Program-made: the position numbers and the translations under genes | The notes under the pieces: generated by a model | Told to the model about the DNA's origin: nothing | Database searches by the model: none | Seen by the model: only the letters and a program-made list of their open reading frames with translations | Part shown: positions 1-9,390 of the stretch, in pieces | How positions within the stretch are numbered: position 1 is the stretch's first letter | How the letters are laid out: every line of letters begins with the position of its first letter | Source of the DNA: Alteromonas sp. a30 | Lineage (GTDB): Bacteria; Pseudomonadota; Gammaproteobacteria; Enterobacterales; Alteromonadaceae | Direction: 5' to 3' | DNA length: 64,000 nucleotides | Assembly (NCBI RefSeq): GCF_026788005.1 | Contig: NZ_JABEPE010000012.1 | Span: 62,001 to 126,000, forward strand

Positions 1-696
1 TTCATACTGCTGTGCATGTTGCATCAGGTAATCACGGAGGCCATCTTCGTAGTGCCATTCGTGACTTTCTTTGGCAATTTTATTGTCGAAGCGGATTTTC
101 AACCCCGGGCAAAGCACGGCTTTAGCTCGAAGAATATGCATTAATTTGCTAACGGAAAATTTAGCGGAATCGAAATAGCTGGCATCCGGCCAAAAGTGTA
201 CACGCGTTCCTGTATTGCGTTTGCCACAGGCATCAATCACGGCTAAGTCTTCTACTTTGTCGCCGCTTTCAAACGCCATTTGGTAGACTTTGCTGTCACG
301 GCGCACGGTCACTTCAACGCGGGTGGATAACGCGTTAACAACGGAAATCCCTACCCCGTGCAACCCCCCAGAAAATTCATAGTTTTTGTTAGAGAATTTA
401 CCGCCAGCATGCAACTTGGTCATGATAAGTTCAACGCCCGGAATGCCTTCCTCGGGGTGAATATCAACAGGCATCCCACGACCATCATCAATCACCTCCA
501 TTGAATTATCTTCATGCAAGACAACTTTAATTGAGGAGGCAAATCCCGCCAACGCTTCATCAACGCTATTATCAATAACCTCTTGGCTCAAATGATTTGG
601 GCGTTGCGTGTCTGTGTACATGCCCGGACGACGACGTACCGGTTCCAGTCCGTTGAGGACTTCAATGGCTTCTGCGTTATAGCTTTGATTGGTCAT
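1..696 (-). CDS. parE: DNA topoisomerase IV subunit B (ParE), N-terminal part, cut by window edge
   Basis: ATPase subunit of topoisomerase IV, which unlinks daughter chromosomes. The frame is open from an ATG at 696 to the window edge, giving 232 residues. The GHKL ATPase signatures are clear: the EVIDNSVDEALAG N-box, DDGRGMPVDIHPEEG, KLHAGGKFSNKNYEFSGG and the GLHGVG lid motif. The start MTNQSYNAEAIEVLNGLEPV and the segment RRRPGMYTDT are typical of gammaproteobacterial ParE rather than GyrB. It lies downstream of yqiA on the same strand, the order seen in enterics. The C-terminal half is outside the window. Confidence 0.96.
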   Translation of the reverse strand, partial: MTNQSYNAEAIEVLNGLEPVRRRPGMYTDTQRPNHLSQEVIDNSVDEALAGFASSIKVVLHEDNSMEVIDDGRGMPVDIHPEEGIPGVELIMTKLHAGGKFSNKNYEFSGGLHGVGISVVNALSTRVEVTVRRDSKVYQMAFESGDKVEDLAVIDACGKRNTGTRVHFWPDASYFDSAKFSVSKLMHILRAKAVLCPGLKIRFDNKIAKESHEWHYEDGLRDYLMQHAQQYE

Positions 697-834
697 GAGC
701 AGCTTATTTTATGTGTGTGATACAAACTTCGGCGCACAGCGCGCACCTCTCAGATAGTAGCAATTCGAGGAATTTTCAGCAATGCTCGGCGCATTTCTGA
801 GTGGCATTACCCACACTCGCCCAGCATTTTAAAC

Positions 835-1410
835 TTAATCGAAAAGGAACGAGACAATATTAGGAAGATGATTCTCATAACCTTGAAAACTATGGTCCCC
901 ACCAGCTTCCACCGTTAGCTTGCTGTGCTTGTATTTTTCTACGGCTTCACGATAATCCAAGGTTTCATCGCCTTCTTGCAAAAACACCCAAAAGTTTTCA
1001 GGTTGTTTCATGTCGCTAACCAGTAAGTTTTCAAGTTCCGACATATGCGTATCAACAAGTGTAAAAGGTTCATTTGTGTACGGATGGATATGCTCACCCA
1101 AAAAGTTTTTAAGCAAAATATGTGGCGTGACCGCAGGGTTGATGAGCGCCGCTTTTCCGGGAAACAATTGCATTAGATGTGTTGACATGAAGCCGCCCAT
1201 TGAACTGCCGATATAGCCGATTTGGGCATCTTTAAATGGTTCAATTAATGTCGTTAAATGCGTAATCGCTTCGCTAGGATAATACGGTATTTGCGGAGAA
1301 ATGATGCTGATGTCGGGATGATGCTGCGCCATATAATTAAGCGTTGCCTGACACTTCACCGACTGCGGTGAACTTAAAAAACCATGTAAATAAACCAGAA
1401 CTTTTTTCAA
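835..1410 (-). CDS. yqiA: YqiA-family esterase (alpha/beta hydrolase)
   Basis: Small cytosolic esterase of the UPF0227/YqiA family, about 191 residues. The sequence shows the start MKKVLVYLHGFLSSPQS, the nucleophile elbow GSSMGG near residue 70, an acid in GDETLDY and a histidine in GGDHSFQGYE. I place the start at a TTG at 1410: it gives the usual MKKVLVYLHGF opening, has AGAGG upstream, and lies only 2 nt after the cpdA stop. An upstream in-frame start at 1443 would overlap cpdA and add 11 atypical residues. It sits between cpdA and parE as in E. coli. The natural substrate is not known from the sequence. Confidence 0.88.
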   Translation of the reverse strand: MKKVLVYLHGFLSSPQSVKCQATLNYMAQHHPDISIISPQIPYYPSEAITHLTTLIEPFKDAQIGYIGSSMGGFMSTHLMQLFPGKAALINPAVTPHILLKNFLGEHIHPYTNEPFTLVDTHMSELENLLVSDMKQPENFWVFLQEGDETLDYREAVEKYKHSKLTVEAGGDHSFQGYENHLPNIVSFLFD

Positions 1411-1412
1411 CG

Positions 1413-2183
1413 TTATGCCTCTGTTTGCAAGTCGACAGACCACTCTATACGGTTAATCCACGTTAACCATTCACCATTATTACCAAGCTCAATCATCCGA
1501 TAACCCGGCGCGACATCGGACACACCAAACTGCTCTGTTTGCGCCCACTGCCAGCATGTTGAAGGGCAAGCGTAATATTCTTGAGCATTAAAGGTACGGT
1601 TAACCGCGTGATGCACATGTCCATACAATACTCGCACTGGCTTTGGCATAAAATGCATGAGTTGAAGAAATTCATCACGGTTGACCCAATCATGCTTGTC
1701 CATCCAATGAATGCAATCCAGTGGATGATGGTGTACAGCTACAATTTGATGTTTTTCAGACGCTTGGGATATATCTTGCTCCAACTCGTCGAGCCGTGAC
1801 TTTTCAACCAAGCCTTTTGTACCTTCATGGTGACTGTTTAGATAATGAAAACGCCATTGACCTACATCTTCAAAACCATTGACCCGGCAAATCTTATCGT
1901 TGAACTGCCTCATCATTAGGTTAGGATCATCATGATTACCGGGGATCATTCTGGTATTTGCTAACCATCCTCGGCTATCTAACGCGTTATACAAATGTTG
2001 GTAGCTTTTAACGCTGCCGTCACCACTAACATCTCCCGTCAATAAAATGCGATCTGGACGTTCTTTTTTGGCACTGTCTAAAACGGCATTTAAGGTGAGC
2101 AGAGGGTTAATGTCGGCATAGCCACACTTTTGCGTGTCTGCAAATAGATGGCAGTCGCTAATTTGCAAGAGTCTAATTGTCAC
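1413..2183 (-). CDS. cpdA: 3',5'-cyclic-AMP phosphodiesterase CpdA
   Basis: Class III cAMP phosphodiesterase of the calcineurin-like metallophosphoesterase fold, hydrolysing cAMP to AMP and so affecting CRP signalling. Metal ligands are visible in order: D10-x-H12, GDVS at 50-53, GNHDD at 82-86, a HHHP motif near 150 and GHVHH near 190. Length (256 residues) fits CpdA. The start codon is GTG at 2183 after GAGAAG. It sits between the DUF1249 gene and yqiA, the same order as E. coli, and probably belongs to one transcript with them. Confidence 0.93.
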   Translation of the reverse strand: MTIRLLQISDCHLFADTQKCGYADINPLLTLNAVLDSAKKERPDRILLTGDVSGDGSVKSYQHLYNALDSRGWLANTRMIPGNHDDPNLMMRQFNDKICRVNGFEDVGQWRFHYLNSHHEGTKGLVEKSRLDELEQDISQASEKHQIVAVHHHPLDCIHWMDKHDWVNRDEFLQLMHFMPKPVRVLYGHVHHAVNRTFNAQEYYACPSTCWQWAQTEQFGVSDVAPGYRMIELGNNGEWLTWINRIEWSVDLQTEA

Positions 2184-2215
2184 GTACTTCTCGGATTAAT
2201 CGGTTCGTTTTTACA

Positions 2216-2662
2216 CTAAGTTGCGGAAGTTGATTGTGCTGGAGAATAATGATTCAAACAAAACGACAACCACTCACTTAAGAAGTGATTCACCATTTCT
2301 TTTTCATTTCTCTGGTGCATATTTTTATTGGGATATTCGTAGCTAGCCTCAAAGCGCGCGATATTTTGGGAAGCAATGACTTCCGCCATACGCGCATCAT
2401 GATACAAACGAATACGCATTGATGGCTTAAGATAATTTGGCATTTCAGGGTTAATTTGGCTCATTACGACAGTGCTGGTGTAACGTGATACTTCTTCAAT
2501 AGTAATGCGATACTGAAGAGCGTTCTTCGCGCCAAACTCATATTGAAGTTGTTCTGTATCGCAATCTGGCAATAACTTTAACAAGCGCACATAGTTAACG
2601 TCACAAACAGAATGCAATGTGCGTAGATCTGGATAGTAACGTTTTGAATTGCGTGTTGTCAT
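2216..2662 (-). CDS. yqiB: DUF1249 family protein (YqiB)
   Basis: A 148-residue protein of the DUF1249/YqiB family. The opening RYYPDLRTLHSVCDVNYVRLLKLLPD and the central LRIYHDARMAEV-like segment (here IRLYHDARMAEVIASQN) are family hallmarks, followed by NKNMHQRNEKEMVNHFLSEW. No signal peptide or membrane segment is seen. Function is unknown. It lies 33 nt upstream of cpdA and downstream of nudF, matching the enteric gene order, and is likely cotranscribed with them. Confidence 0.85.
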   Translation of the reverse strand: MTTRNSKRYYPDLRTLHSVCDVNYVRLLKLLPDCDTEQLQYEFGAKNALQYRITIEEVSRYTSTVVMSQINPEMPNYLKPSMRIRLYHDARMAEVIASQNIARFEASYEYPNKNMHQRNEKEMVNHFLSEWLSFCLNHYSPAQSTSAT

Positions 2663-2736
2663 CGTGAATGCCTGTTCCTCTTAATACCTAATTTATGCGG
2701 CTGAATGTATTAAACTCAATCTAACACAAGATGGGT

Positions 2737-3354
2737 TTAATCGTCACTGCCAAGAATATTATCTCGATTTATGGCAAACCACTGTAACGCGATTATGGTG
2801 GCGGAGTTGATAAACCGCCCCTCATGTAGCCACTGCATAACCTCATCTTCATGAATTTTATGCACTAAGATATCTTCATGCTCACTTGCCAACCCGTGTA
2901 CTCCACCAACATTCGTGCTATCGACTAATGCGAAATAAAGCGTCAGTTGTTCGGTACACGCTCCGGGGCTCGGTAGATAACGCATAATGTACTGTAGCTC
3001 GGTGATCTCTATTCCGGCTTCCTCTCGCGCTTCTCGACGACAAACATCATCCGGCGCTTCATTATCCTCGATCATGCCTGCAATCACTTCCAATAACCAA
3101 GGTTGATCAGAGGTACGCATAGCCGCAACCCGAAATTGCTCAATCAGAATAAACTCTTTCGTGTTTGGATCATAAGGCAGCACGGCAATGGCATCGCCTC
3201 GCTCAAAAATTTCTCGAGTAATTTCTTCACTCCAACCTCCTTCATGCAATTTGTGCTTGAGTCGATATTGGTTAAAGGTGAAAAATCCTTTGTAGAGCGG
3301 AGTGATAGACTCGATAACGACATCACTTTTATTTAATTTTTGAACAAACTTCAT
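2737..3354 (-). CDS. nudF: ADP-ribose pyrophosphatase NudF
   Basis: Nudix hydrolase that splits ADP-ribose into AMP and ribose 5-phosphate. The complete Nudix box spans residues 93-115: G93, then E, and the REAREEAGI helix, matching G-x5-E-x7-REUxEExGU. The opening KSDVVIESITPLYKGFFTFNQY is typical of NudF, and the length (205 residues) fits. It is the first gene of the leftward nudF-yqiB-cpdA-yqiA run and is divergent from tolC, as in E. coli. Confidence 0.93.
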   Translation of the reverse strand: MKFVQKLNKSDVVIESITPLYKGFFTFNQYRLKHKLHEGGWSEEITREIFERGDAIAVLPYDPNTKEFILIEQFRVAAMRTSDQPWLLEVIAGMIEDNEAPDDVCRREAREEAGIEITELQYIMRYLPSPGACTEQLTLYFALVDSTNVGGVHGLASEHEDILVHKIHEDEVMQWLHEGRFINSATIIALQWFAINRDNILGSDD

Positions 3355-3671
3355 GACGTTCCCATAGAACTGTTTAATGTGAATTTTTTTTCAAATATCA
3401 CATTTCGATGGTTCTCAATTCATGCGAGTTAGCCTATCATGAACACTTCATTAAATAAGAAGAAAATATTCGGTTACACTTTAGGCTAAGCTGTTACTAG
3501 AATGAGGTACTACCTTATCCATCATTCATTTAGACTTTGCGCTCATGGATGTCCCGTAGGGAAGTCTTGATAATCAATCTCACGAGCAGCAAGAAGTTCA
3601 GCTATCTCATTGATTATTAAAAATTAGTATTAATGAAGCCCTCGAGGTTGTTCGGAACTCTAGGAAAGCAA
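3355..3671. other. nudF/tolC divergent intergenic region
   Basis: Region of 317 bases between divergent nudF and tolC that must carry both promoters. It contains AT-rich tracts and a loose inverted repeat built from TGTGA and TCACA separated by 15 bases near 3377-3402, a spacing too wide for a CRP site. I could not assign a convincing -10/-35 pair or an RNA gene. An in-frame ATG at 3633 exists but the tolC start is better placed at 3672. Confidence 0.4.
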
Positions 3672-4976
3672 ATGAAAAAAACATTACTGTCTTTAGTGGT
3701 TGGCTTAACGGTCTCCACTCAGGCCTTCGCAGCAGACCTGCAACAAATCTATCAAGAAGCACTCAGAAATGATCCTGCAACACTACGAGCGAAAGCAAAT
3801 AAAGACTCCGCCTATTCAGGCATTGATATTAGTCGGGCTAGTTTGCTTCCTCAATTATCTTTAACGGTAACGGAGTCACAAACTCGTGGTGATATTTTCA
3901 GTGACATTAATGTATATGGCGCAAGCCTTCAGCAGTCGGTTTATGACCATTCCTTGTGGAAAAATTTAGGACGAGCTGAACTAACAGCTTCTCAAGCCGA
4001 TGCTGACTATGGCTTGGCAATGCAAGATCTTATTTTGCGCGCCACGCAAGCTTATTTCGGAGTATTGCGAGCGCAGGATGATTTAGAGTTTTCTAAAGCG
4101 GAAAAACGCGCTATTGCTCGCCAATTAGAGCAAACTAAACAACGTTTTGAGGTTGGGCTAACTGCGATTACCGATGTGCATGAAGCTCAAGCTTTGTATG
4201 ACAATGCTGAAGCCAGTGAAATTAGTGCTCAGTATGAGGTAGAAAAAACCAAAGAGTTACTTTGGGAAATTACCGGTAACTATTACGAAAAGCTTTCTAA
4301 ACTTGATACAGAAAAATTCAGTGCGAATATGCCAGCGCCGAATGACATTAACACTTGGTCAAAAAGAGCTTCTGAAAAGAACTTACAACTAAGTTCAAGT
4401 AAAATTGCTGTGGATATTGCCAAGAAAGATATTGAGATTGCAAAAGCAGGCCACTTACCAACCTTAGGTCTGCAAGTAGACTACAGCTCAAATGACACAG
4501 AAGGTCAATCATCGGATGCGGCCATCGGTGAGTCAACAGATCGCGTTGATTCAACACGAGCGTCATTACGTTTGAGCATTCCGATTTTTCAAGGTGGCTC
4601 GGTCGTTGCGCGGACAGAACAAGCACGTCATAACTTTGTATCGCTAAGTGAAGAACGTGAGCGTGTATACCGCTCTATAGTGAAAGATGTTCGCTCAAAT
4701 TTCTTTGATGTTACGTCTTCCATTTCACGAGTAAGAGCGCTTGAACAAGCTGTTGTTTCAGCAGAAAGTGCTTTAAAAGCGACGGAAGCGGGTTTTGAAG
4801 TGGGTACACGTACCATCGTCGACGTACTTAATAGCACTCGGAATTTATACGATGCCAAACGTAACCTTTCAGTTGCTCGATACAATTATATTACAAGTAT
4901 ATTGTCGCTTAAGTTGTCTGCGGGAACATTGTCAGAACAAGATATTAACGAGATTAATACTGGCCTAATTGATTAA
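3672..4976 (+). CDS. tolC: Outer membrane channel protein TolC
   Basis: Trimeric outer-membrane exit duct used by tripartite efflux pumps and type I secretion systems. The chosen ATG at 3672 follows an AGGAAA site and opens a clean signal peptide, MKKTLLSLVVGLTVSTQAFA, cut before ADLQQIYQEALRNDP; the upstream ATG at 3633 would prefix 13 charged residues. The mature protein (about 414 residues) shows the two-fold OEP repeat: DLILRATQAYFGVLRAQ with RFEVGLTAITDVHEAQA in the first half, and DVRSNFFDVTSSISR with GFEVGTRTIVDVLNSTRNLYDAK in the second. It is a possible exit duct for the RTX protein encoded at 46.7 kb (inference). Confidence 0.95.
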   Translation: MKKTLLSLVVGLTVSTQAFAADLQQIYQEALRNDPATLRAKANKDSAYSGIDISRASLLPQLSLTVTESQTRGDIFSDINVYGASLQQSVYDHSLWKNLGRAELTASQADADYGLAMQDLILRATQAYFGVLRAQDDLEFSKAEKRAIARQLEQTKQRFEVGLTAITDVHEAQALYDNAEASEISAQYEVEKTKELLWEITGNYYEKLSKLDTEKFSANMPAPNDINTWSKRASEKNLQLSSSKIAVDIAKKDIEIAKAGHLPTLGLQVDYSSNDTEGQSSDAAIGESTDRVDSTRASLRLSIPIFQGGSVVARTEQARHNFVSLSEERERVYRSIVKDVRSNFFDVTSSISRVRALEQAVVSAESALKATEAGFEVGTRTIVDVLNSTRNLYDAKRNLSVARYNYITSILSLKLSAGTLSEQDINEINTGLID

Positions 4977-5000
4977 GCCTCCCTCGTTAAATACACTTCA

Positions 5001-5027
5001 AAAACGGGCTTCTTTGCCCGTTTTTTT
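5001..5027 (+). terminator. Rho-independent terminator of tolC
   Basis: A GC-rich stem, ACGGGC with GCCCGT around a short TTCTTT loop, followed by a run of seven T. It lies 24 nt after the tolC stop. Confidence 0.85.
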
Positions 5028-5269
5028 ATATCTGTAATGGAGTGTGCAACGAAAATAGGTTTTTGAAATTTGCGTTAAGGAAGTCTTCGGAAAGAAAGGG
5101 AAGTAACGAAAAGCTACGCTATTGGAAAGAAGCTAGCATCCTTGCTCATGAAAACACACAGTCTGGAGGCTTAATTCAGACTAAAATGTGAAGATATAGG
5201 GGCTATCGCAAACCAATCTGACCGAGAACCCATTTATTATACAAATACCTTATCTTGGCATTTTTGTTA

Positions 5270-5689
5270 TCAGGCGTAGTGCCCATGCTCCTGCATATAC
5301 TGGAGTTCGAACGCAGCAAGTAACTGGCCTAACTCTTGTCCTGAATTATATGGGTTAGTTTCCCAACGTTTTAATGTCCCACTCCATGTCTTAACGGCAT
5401 CCAATATCTTGCCACCCATTTCTTCCAACTTTAGAGGCTTAGGAATTGATGTGCAATGACACCAACATAACCACTTATTGGATTCATATTCTTGTTCCAT
5501 CACCACTGAAAACCCTTCATCCATTAACCAATCAGTAACTGCTTGCGCACCCTCATGCGAAGAAAACTCAAGATAGAAAGAGAACGCCAATGGTTTACAT
5601 GCATCAAGACGCTTTATCACGATAAACTCGGAGACTTGCTCCAAGAACTGTTGAGTGTGACCAAAAGTTGTAACGCAATTCGTATACAT
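5270..5689 (-). CDS. RraB-like domain protein (putative)
   Basis: A 139-residue protein without signal peptide or membrane segment. The centre reads FYLEFSSHEGAQAVTDWL, then DEGFSVVMEQEY, then NKWLCWCHCTSIPK, with a late WSGTLKRWE. This order (a sequence element, Gly-x-x-V, a tryptophan-rich strand, and a terminal Trp-Glu) resembles the ferredoxin-like RraB fold that inhibits RNase E. The acidic N-terminal half of E. coli RraB is absent, so it may be an RraB-fold relative with another role. It stands alone between tolC and the tas-like gene. The family assignment is from motif memory only. Confidence 0.5.
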   Translation of the reverse strand: MYTNCVTTFGHTQQFLEQVSEFIVIKRLDACKPLAFSFYLEFSSHEGAQAVTDWLMDEGFSVVMEQEYESNKWLCWCHCTSIPKPLKLEEMGGKILDAVKTWSGTLKRWETNPYNSGQELGQLLAAFELQYMQEHGHYA

Positions 5690-5945
5690 AGCTATCTCTT
5701 TCTATACCTATCAATTACAGACCAAATTTCCACCACCGGTAAATGAGCTCATCTGACTCTGTAATTGCTTAAAAACTGAGAACTTGTTACCGAAAGTGAC
5801 TACATCCTAGATCAATAATTTTCTCTTGTAGAGATAATAGACAACACTTAGGTATGCTAAAAAATACGAAAAGAATGATTTGTCAATGAAGAAGGGAGAA
5901 TGATAACGCTATTATTAGCCCTATCATTCTTCGCTGGAAAAGTGC

Positions 5946-6998
5946 TTAGTAAGCCATGGGAAAACGACGGTTAAATTGGCTAAGCAACTCTTTTTGCTCG
6001 TTATTTAACTCAATTTCAAATGCCGCAAGATTCGCTTGTAATTGCGCCAAAGAGGTTGCACCAATGATGGTAGAGGTCACGCCTTGTACCTGATTCACCC
6101 ATGCTAAAGATAAGGTAGCAGATGACATACCAAAGCTATCAGCAAGTGCAACTAGCGCCTTTACAGCCTCTTCAGAAGTGGTTGTATCTCGGAATAAGCC
6201 ATTACGCTGCAACATGCTCCAACGTGTTCCTTGCGGCCTTGCCCCGTTTAGATATTTACCTGTTAGTAAACCTCCACCTAAGGGCGACCAAGGCAAATAG
6301 GCTACATTTTCATTGATACAAGTTTCAATTAAAAACGGCCAATCACTCCATTTCAGCAGATTAAATTCATTTTGAATGGATACCATTCTAGGAATGGCGT
6401 ATTTTTCACTTAACTTTAAATAATGCTGAACTCCCCAAGGGGTCTCATCGGAGAGGCCACAGTGTCGAATTTTTCCTGCTTTAACACAGTCATCTAGAGC
6501 GTGTAATAAGGCGAGCATTTCCGACTTCTCTTTTTCTACATCAATGCTGGCATAATCTAGATAGCCCGGCCACTGACGTGAGAAATGAGGGATATTACGG
6601 TTAGGCCAGTGAATCTGATATAAATCGATGTAATCAGTTTGCAAACGCTGCAACGAATTATCCAGCGCGTCGACTATGGTTTTAGGAGTCAGCTTTTCTC
6701 CATTACGAATCCAGTCAACGCCCGGGCCAGCTATTTTTGAAGCAAGAACAATGTCTTTTCTTTTCTCAGGATGTTGCGCTAGCCAATTCCCAATAAGTAC
6801 CTCAGTTTGAGCGTAAGTATCAGCGCTCGGAGGAACAGGGTACATTTCCGCTGTATCAATGAAATTCACGCCTTGCGATAATGCGTATTCGATTTGCTCG
6901 TTGGCGTCTGACTGCGTATTTTGCTCTCCCCATGTCATTGACCCTAAACATACGCTGGAAACATTTAAATCACTACTGCCTAATTTTCGATAATGCAT
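5946..6998 (-). CDS. tas: NADP(H)-dependent aldo-keto reductase, Tas family
   Basis: Aldo-keto reductase closest to E. coli Tas. The catalytic tetrad is visible: D48 and Y53 in FIDTAEMYPVPP, K88 in LASKIAGPG and H130 in LYQIHWPNRN. Family-specific segments include the start MHYRKLGSSDLNVSSVCLGSMTWGEQNTQ, LTGKYLNGARPQGTRWSM and the cofactor-site TIIGATSLAQLQANL near the C terminus. Length (350 residues) matches Tas. The substrate is uncertain. A 14-bp imperfect inverted repeat at 5898-5929 follows its stop but lacks a T tract. Confidence 0.88.
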   Translation of the reverse strand: MHYRKLGSSDLNVSSVCLGSMTWGEQNTQSDANEQIEYALSQGVNFIDTAEMYPVPPSADTYAQTEVLIGNWLAQHPEKRKDIVLASKIAGPGVDWIRNGEKLTPKTIVDALDNSLQRLQTDYIDLYQIHWPNRNIPHFSRQWPGYLDYASIDVEKEKSEMLALLHALDDCVKAGKIRHCGLSDETPWGVQHYLKLSEKYAIPRMVSIQNEFNLLKWSDWPFLIETCINENVAYLPWSPLGGGLLTGKYLNGARPQGTRWSMLQRNGLFRDTTTSEEAVKALVALADSFGMSSATLSLAWVNQVQGVTSTIIGATSLAQLQANLAAFEIELNNEQKELLSQFNRRFPMAY

Positions 6999-7028
6999 TA
7001 TTAATTCCTAAAATACTTTTGGGCGGGG

Positions 7029-7817
7029 CTAATCGCCCCCGACCATATCGCCAATGCGACCCAAGATGGAGCCTTCGCCTTGTCGACTGCCTCCATGACT
7101 TGGTGCATGCTGAATAATTCGATCTGCTAAACGAGAGAAAGGCAAGCTCTGAATCCACACTTTCCCACGCCCTCGTAGGGTGGCCATAAACATTCCTTCG
7201 CCGCCAAAGAACATGCTTTTCAGGCTCTTTTGGATTTCGATGTCGTATTCAATACCGGCAGTAAATGCAACTAAACAACCGGTATCCAAACGTAGCGTTT
7301 CTCCTTTGAGTTCTTTCTCAATTACGGTACCGCCGGCATGAACAAACGCCATACCGTCACCTTGTAAACGCTCCAAAATAAAACCTTCACCACCGAAAAA
7401 ACCACTCCCTAAGCGGCGATTAAAAGCAATATCCACTTTAGTGCCTAATGCTGCGCACAAAAATGAGTCCTTTTGACAGGTAATTTCATTTCCAAGCTTT
7501 GCCATATCCAGTGGTACGATTGTACCCGGAAAAGGAGAAGCAAACGCCACCCGGCGCTTCCCATGACCTGCATTGGTAAAGTGGGTCATAAATAATGACT
7601 CTCCTGTCACCACTCGCTTGCCAGCAGAGAAAAGTTTACTCATGAAACCTTGATTTACATCTGAACCATCACCCATTTTCGCTTCAAAAGAAATGTGCTC
7701 ATCCATGTAATTCATTGCCCCTGCTTCTGCAATGACGGTTTCGTTCGGGTCTAGCTCGATCTCCACCATTTGCATTGAATTACCAATGATTTCATAGTCA
7801 ATTTCATGGCACTGCAT
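7029..7817 (-). CDS. AIM24 / TIGR00266 family protein
   Basis: A 262-residue protein of the AIM24/TIGR00266 family, a beta-sandwich related to tubby-like folds. Typical segments are [55 protein letters not shown] and [23 protein letters not shown] choose the ATG at 7817 because AGGAT lies just upstream and the homologous sequence begins there; an upstream ATG at 7856 adds 13 unrelated residues. The molecular role of the bacterial family is not settled. It is 30 nt upstream of the tas-like gene on the same strand, so cotranscription is likely. Confidence 0.82.
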   Translation of the reverse strand: MQCHEIDYEIIGNSMQMVEIELDPNETVIAEAGAMNYMDEHISFEAKMGDGSDVNQGFMSKLFSAGKRVVTGESLFMTHFTNAGHGKRRVAFASPFPGTIVPLDMAKLGNEITCQKDSFLCAALGTKVDIAFNRRLGSGFFGGEGFILERLQGDGMAFVHAGGTVIEKELKGETLRLDTGCLVAFTAGIEYDIEIQKSLKSMFFGGEGMFMATLRGRGKVWIQSLPFSRLADRIIQHAPSHGGSRQGEGSILGRIGDMVGGD

Positions 7818-7902
7818 AATCCTATCCTTTATGACGTTATTTACAGTGTTAATCATATGCCAATTTCAAGAATAGACACACTCTAGGAGTTGTAACGAAA
7901 CG

Positions 7903-8628
7903 TCAATTGCGAGAATTTATCGACGAAGGCAAACTTATTGATTGATAGACCCTCGGATTGTCGTGCCTAATTTGCTCAAGCAAAGTGTTGTGAGCGTCAA
8001 GAATAGGGGCGCCTTTACCAATTAATGCATTGATGTAATACACTGCATCTTGATGGGTCAGCGCACGTTTTAGAGCAAGGTACAACGGGTCCTTATCACC
8101 CATTTTGGCGTCTACCGCGACGTTTTTACTCAGTAAATAATCGAACATTTCCTTAGATTGAAAATCCGTTAATACATGATGCAATGCATTACGTCCAAAC
8201 AAATCTGCCCCATGAAGATCTAACCCCAAAGGAACCAGTTTCTTCGCTAACTTAACATTGTTTTTCTGGGCAAGAATATTAATAAAATGCGGTTGTAAAG
8301 TGGCCCCTTGCTGCAATAGCCTTTTGACCACGCTCAACGGGGCATTATGGGAAATTGATTGAAAAAGGATGTAGTCCAAAGAATCCGCGCTTCGAGCGTC
8401 AAAATATGCAGCAATAGTTAGGATTTCCTGCCAACTTCCTTGCTCTGCTAATTCTATGATCTGCTTAAGACGCTGAGTAAAGTCTGCCGCTGACTCCTTC
8501 CCTCGAGTCATGGGCTGTTGTATGTTTTTATCCGCTAAAATCTGTTCTTGAAGCGTCTTTGAGTTCGCGTGAAAAGCAAGCAAGGCTACCCCTATTAGTA
8601 GGGAAAGAAATCGATGGTCTCTGCACAT
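7903..8628 (-). CDS. Exported ankyrin-repeat protein
   Basis: A 241-residue protein with a signal peptide in residues 1-23 (hydrophobic FLSLLIGVALLAFHANS). After a helical segment it carries ankyrin-type repeats: VVKRLLQQGATLQPHFIN, LAKKLVPLGLDLHGADLFGRNALHHV, and a third around LLSKNVAVDAKMGDKDPLYLAL. Ankyrin repeats bind protein partners, here probably in the periplasm. Neighbours give no strong clue; the lipoprotein gene upstream is on the same strand. Confidence 0.72.
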   Translation of the reverse strand: MCRDHRFLSLLIGVALLAFHANSKTLQEQILADKNIQQPMTRGKESAADFTQRLKQIIELAEQGSWQEILTIAAYFDARSADSLDYILFQSISHNAPLSVVKRLLQQGATLQPHFINILAQKNNVKLAKKLVPLGLDLHGADLFGRNALHHVLTDFQSKEMFDYLLSKNVAVDAKMGDKDPLYLALKRALTHQDAVYYINALIGKGAPILDAHNTLLEQIRHDNPRVYQSISLPSSINSRN

Positions 8629-8694
8629 AGTGATCCTTTGAATTTATCTCTCTTTCGAGTAAAGAAAGTGTTTTATTCAAAGAACCGATTCGCG

Positions 8695-9186
8695 TTATTT
8701 TACTTCCACCTTTGAATAGTAAAACTTATTCCCTGAAGCAAGATTCTTATATGTGATGGCTTCTGGCTCCACCGCTAAAATTTGATAGGCATCATAATGG
8801 TATGCATTGGTAGGATCAGCGGGATAAAACTCATCATTTTCAACCCAGCCTTTGAACAAGGTAAAATACACACCTCCTGCCACTCCCCAAAATCCGAATT
8901 CTTCTTGATAACCTTTAACCTGAGACTGATTATCCAAAATAGTATATTCCGTTAGGTAACGTCCATCTTGGCTACGGTGCACCGTTGTAATATTGGTGCC
9001 ACCTTTATCATTAGGTTGCTCTGAACGCCAACGTCCGATAAATCCCTCTCTCAACGCTTTTTTATCATCCGACAATGAGGACTTATATTCGGTGACAACA
9101 TAACTCCCTTGACTCGCACAAGCACTTAAGAATGATGACAACATCACCGTTACCACGCGTAACTTTCGTGACAGACCACTTTGCAT
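8695..9186 (-). CDS. Hypothetical lipoprotein
   Basis: A 163-residue predicted lipoprotein: basic n-region, hydrophobic VVTVMLSSFL, and lipobox LSAC with C23. The start ATG at 9186 is preferred because GAGGG lies upstream and it puts the lipobox at the usual distance. The mature part includes GFIGRWRSEQPNDKGG and repeated aromatic strands such as YQEEFGFWGVAGGVYFTLFKG, suggesting a lipocalin-like or DUF-type beta fold. I do not recognise a named family. Confidence 0.65.
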   Translation of the reverse strand: MQSGLSRKLRVVTVMLSSFLSACASQGSYVVTEYKSSLSDDKKALREGFIGRWRSEQPNDKGGTNITTVHRSQDGRYLTEYTILDNQSQVKGYQEEFGFWGVAGGVYFTLFKGWVENDEFYPADPTNAYHYDAYQILAVEPEAITYKNLASGNKFYYSKVEVK

Positions 9187-9390
9187 AAGCCGACCCTCGT
9201 AGATTATCCTCACTTCAACTTATAGCAGTTTGTTAACTACCTCTCGAACTGGTCGGATAAGAATCGCTGTTTATCCCATACCATTGGGTCAATAAAGTAG
9301 CGTAAGTGTTTGGTACGCATCCTCAATTAAGCTCTGATAAGATAACCAAGCAGATCCATTCACCCTTAATACGATTTAGCGGGTAAAACA

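Noticed and set aside
3377-3402. TGTGA and TCACA inverted repeat upstream of tolC as a CRP site
   Set aside because: The 15-bp spacer is far from the 6 bp needed for CRP.
5898-5929. 14-bp imperfect inverted repeat downstream of the tas-like gene
   Set aside because: Two mismatches and no T tract on either strand; not convincing as a terminator.
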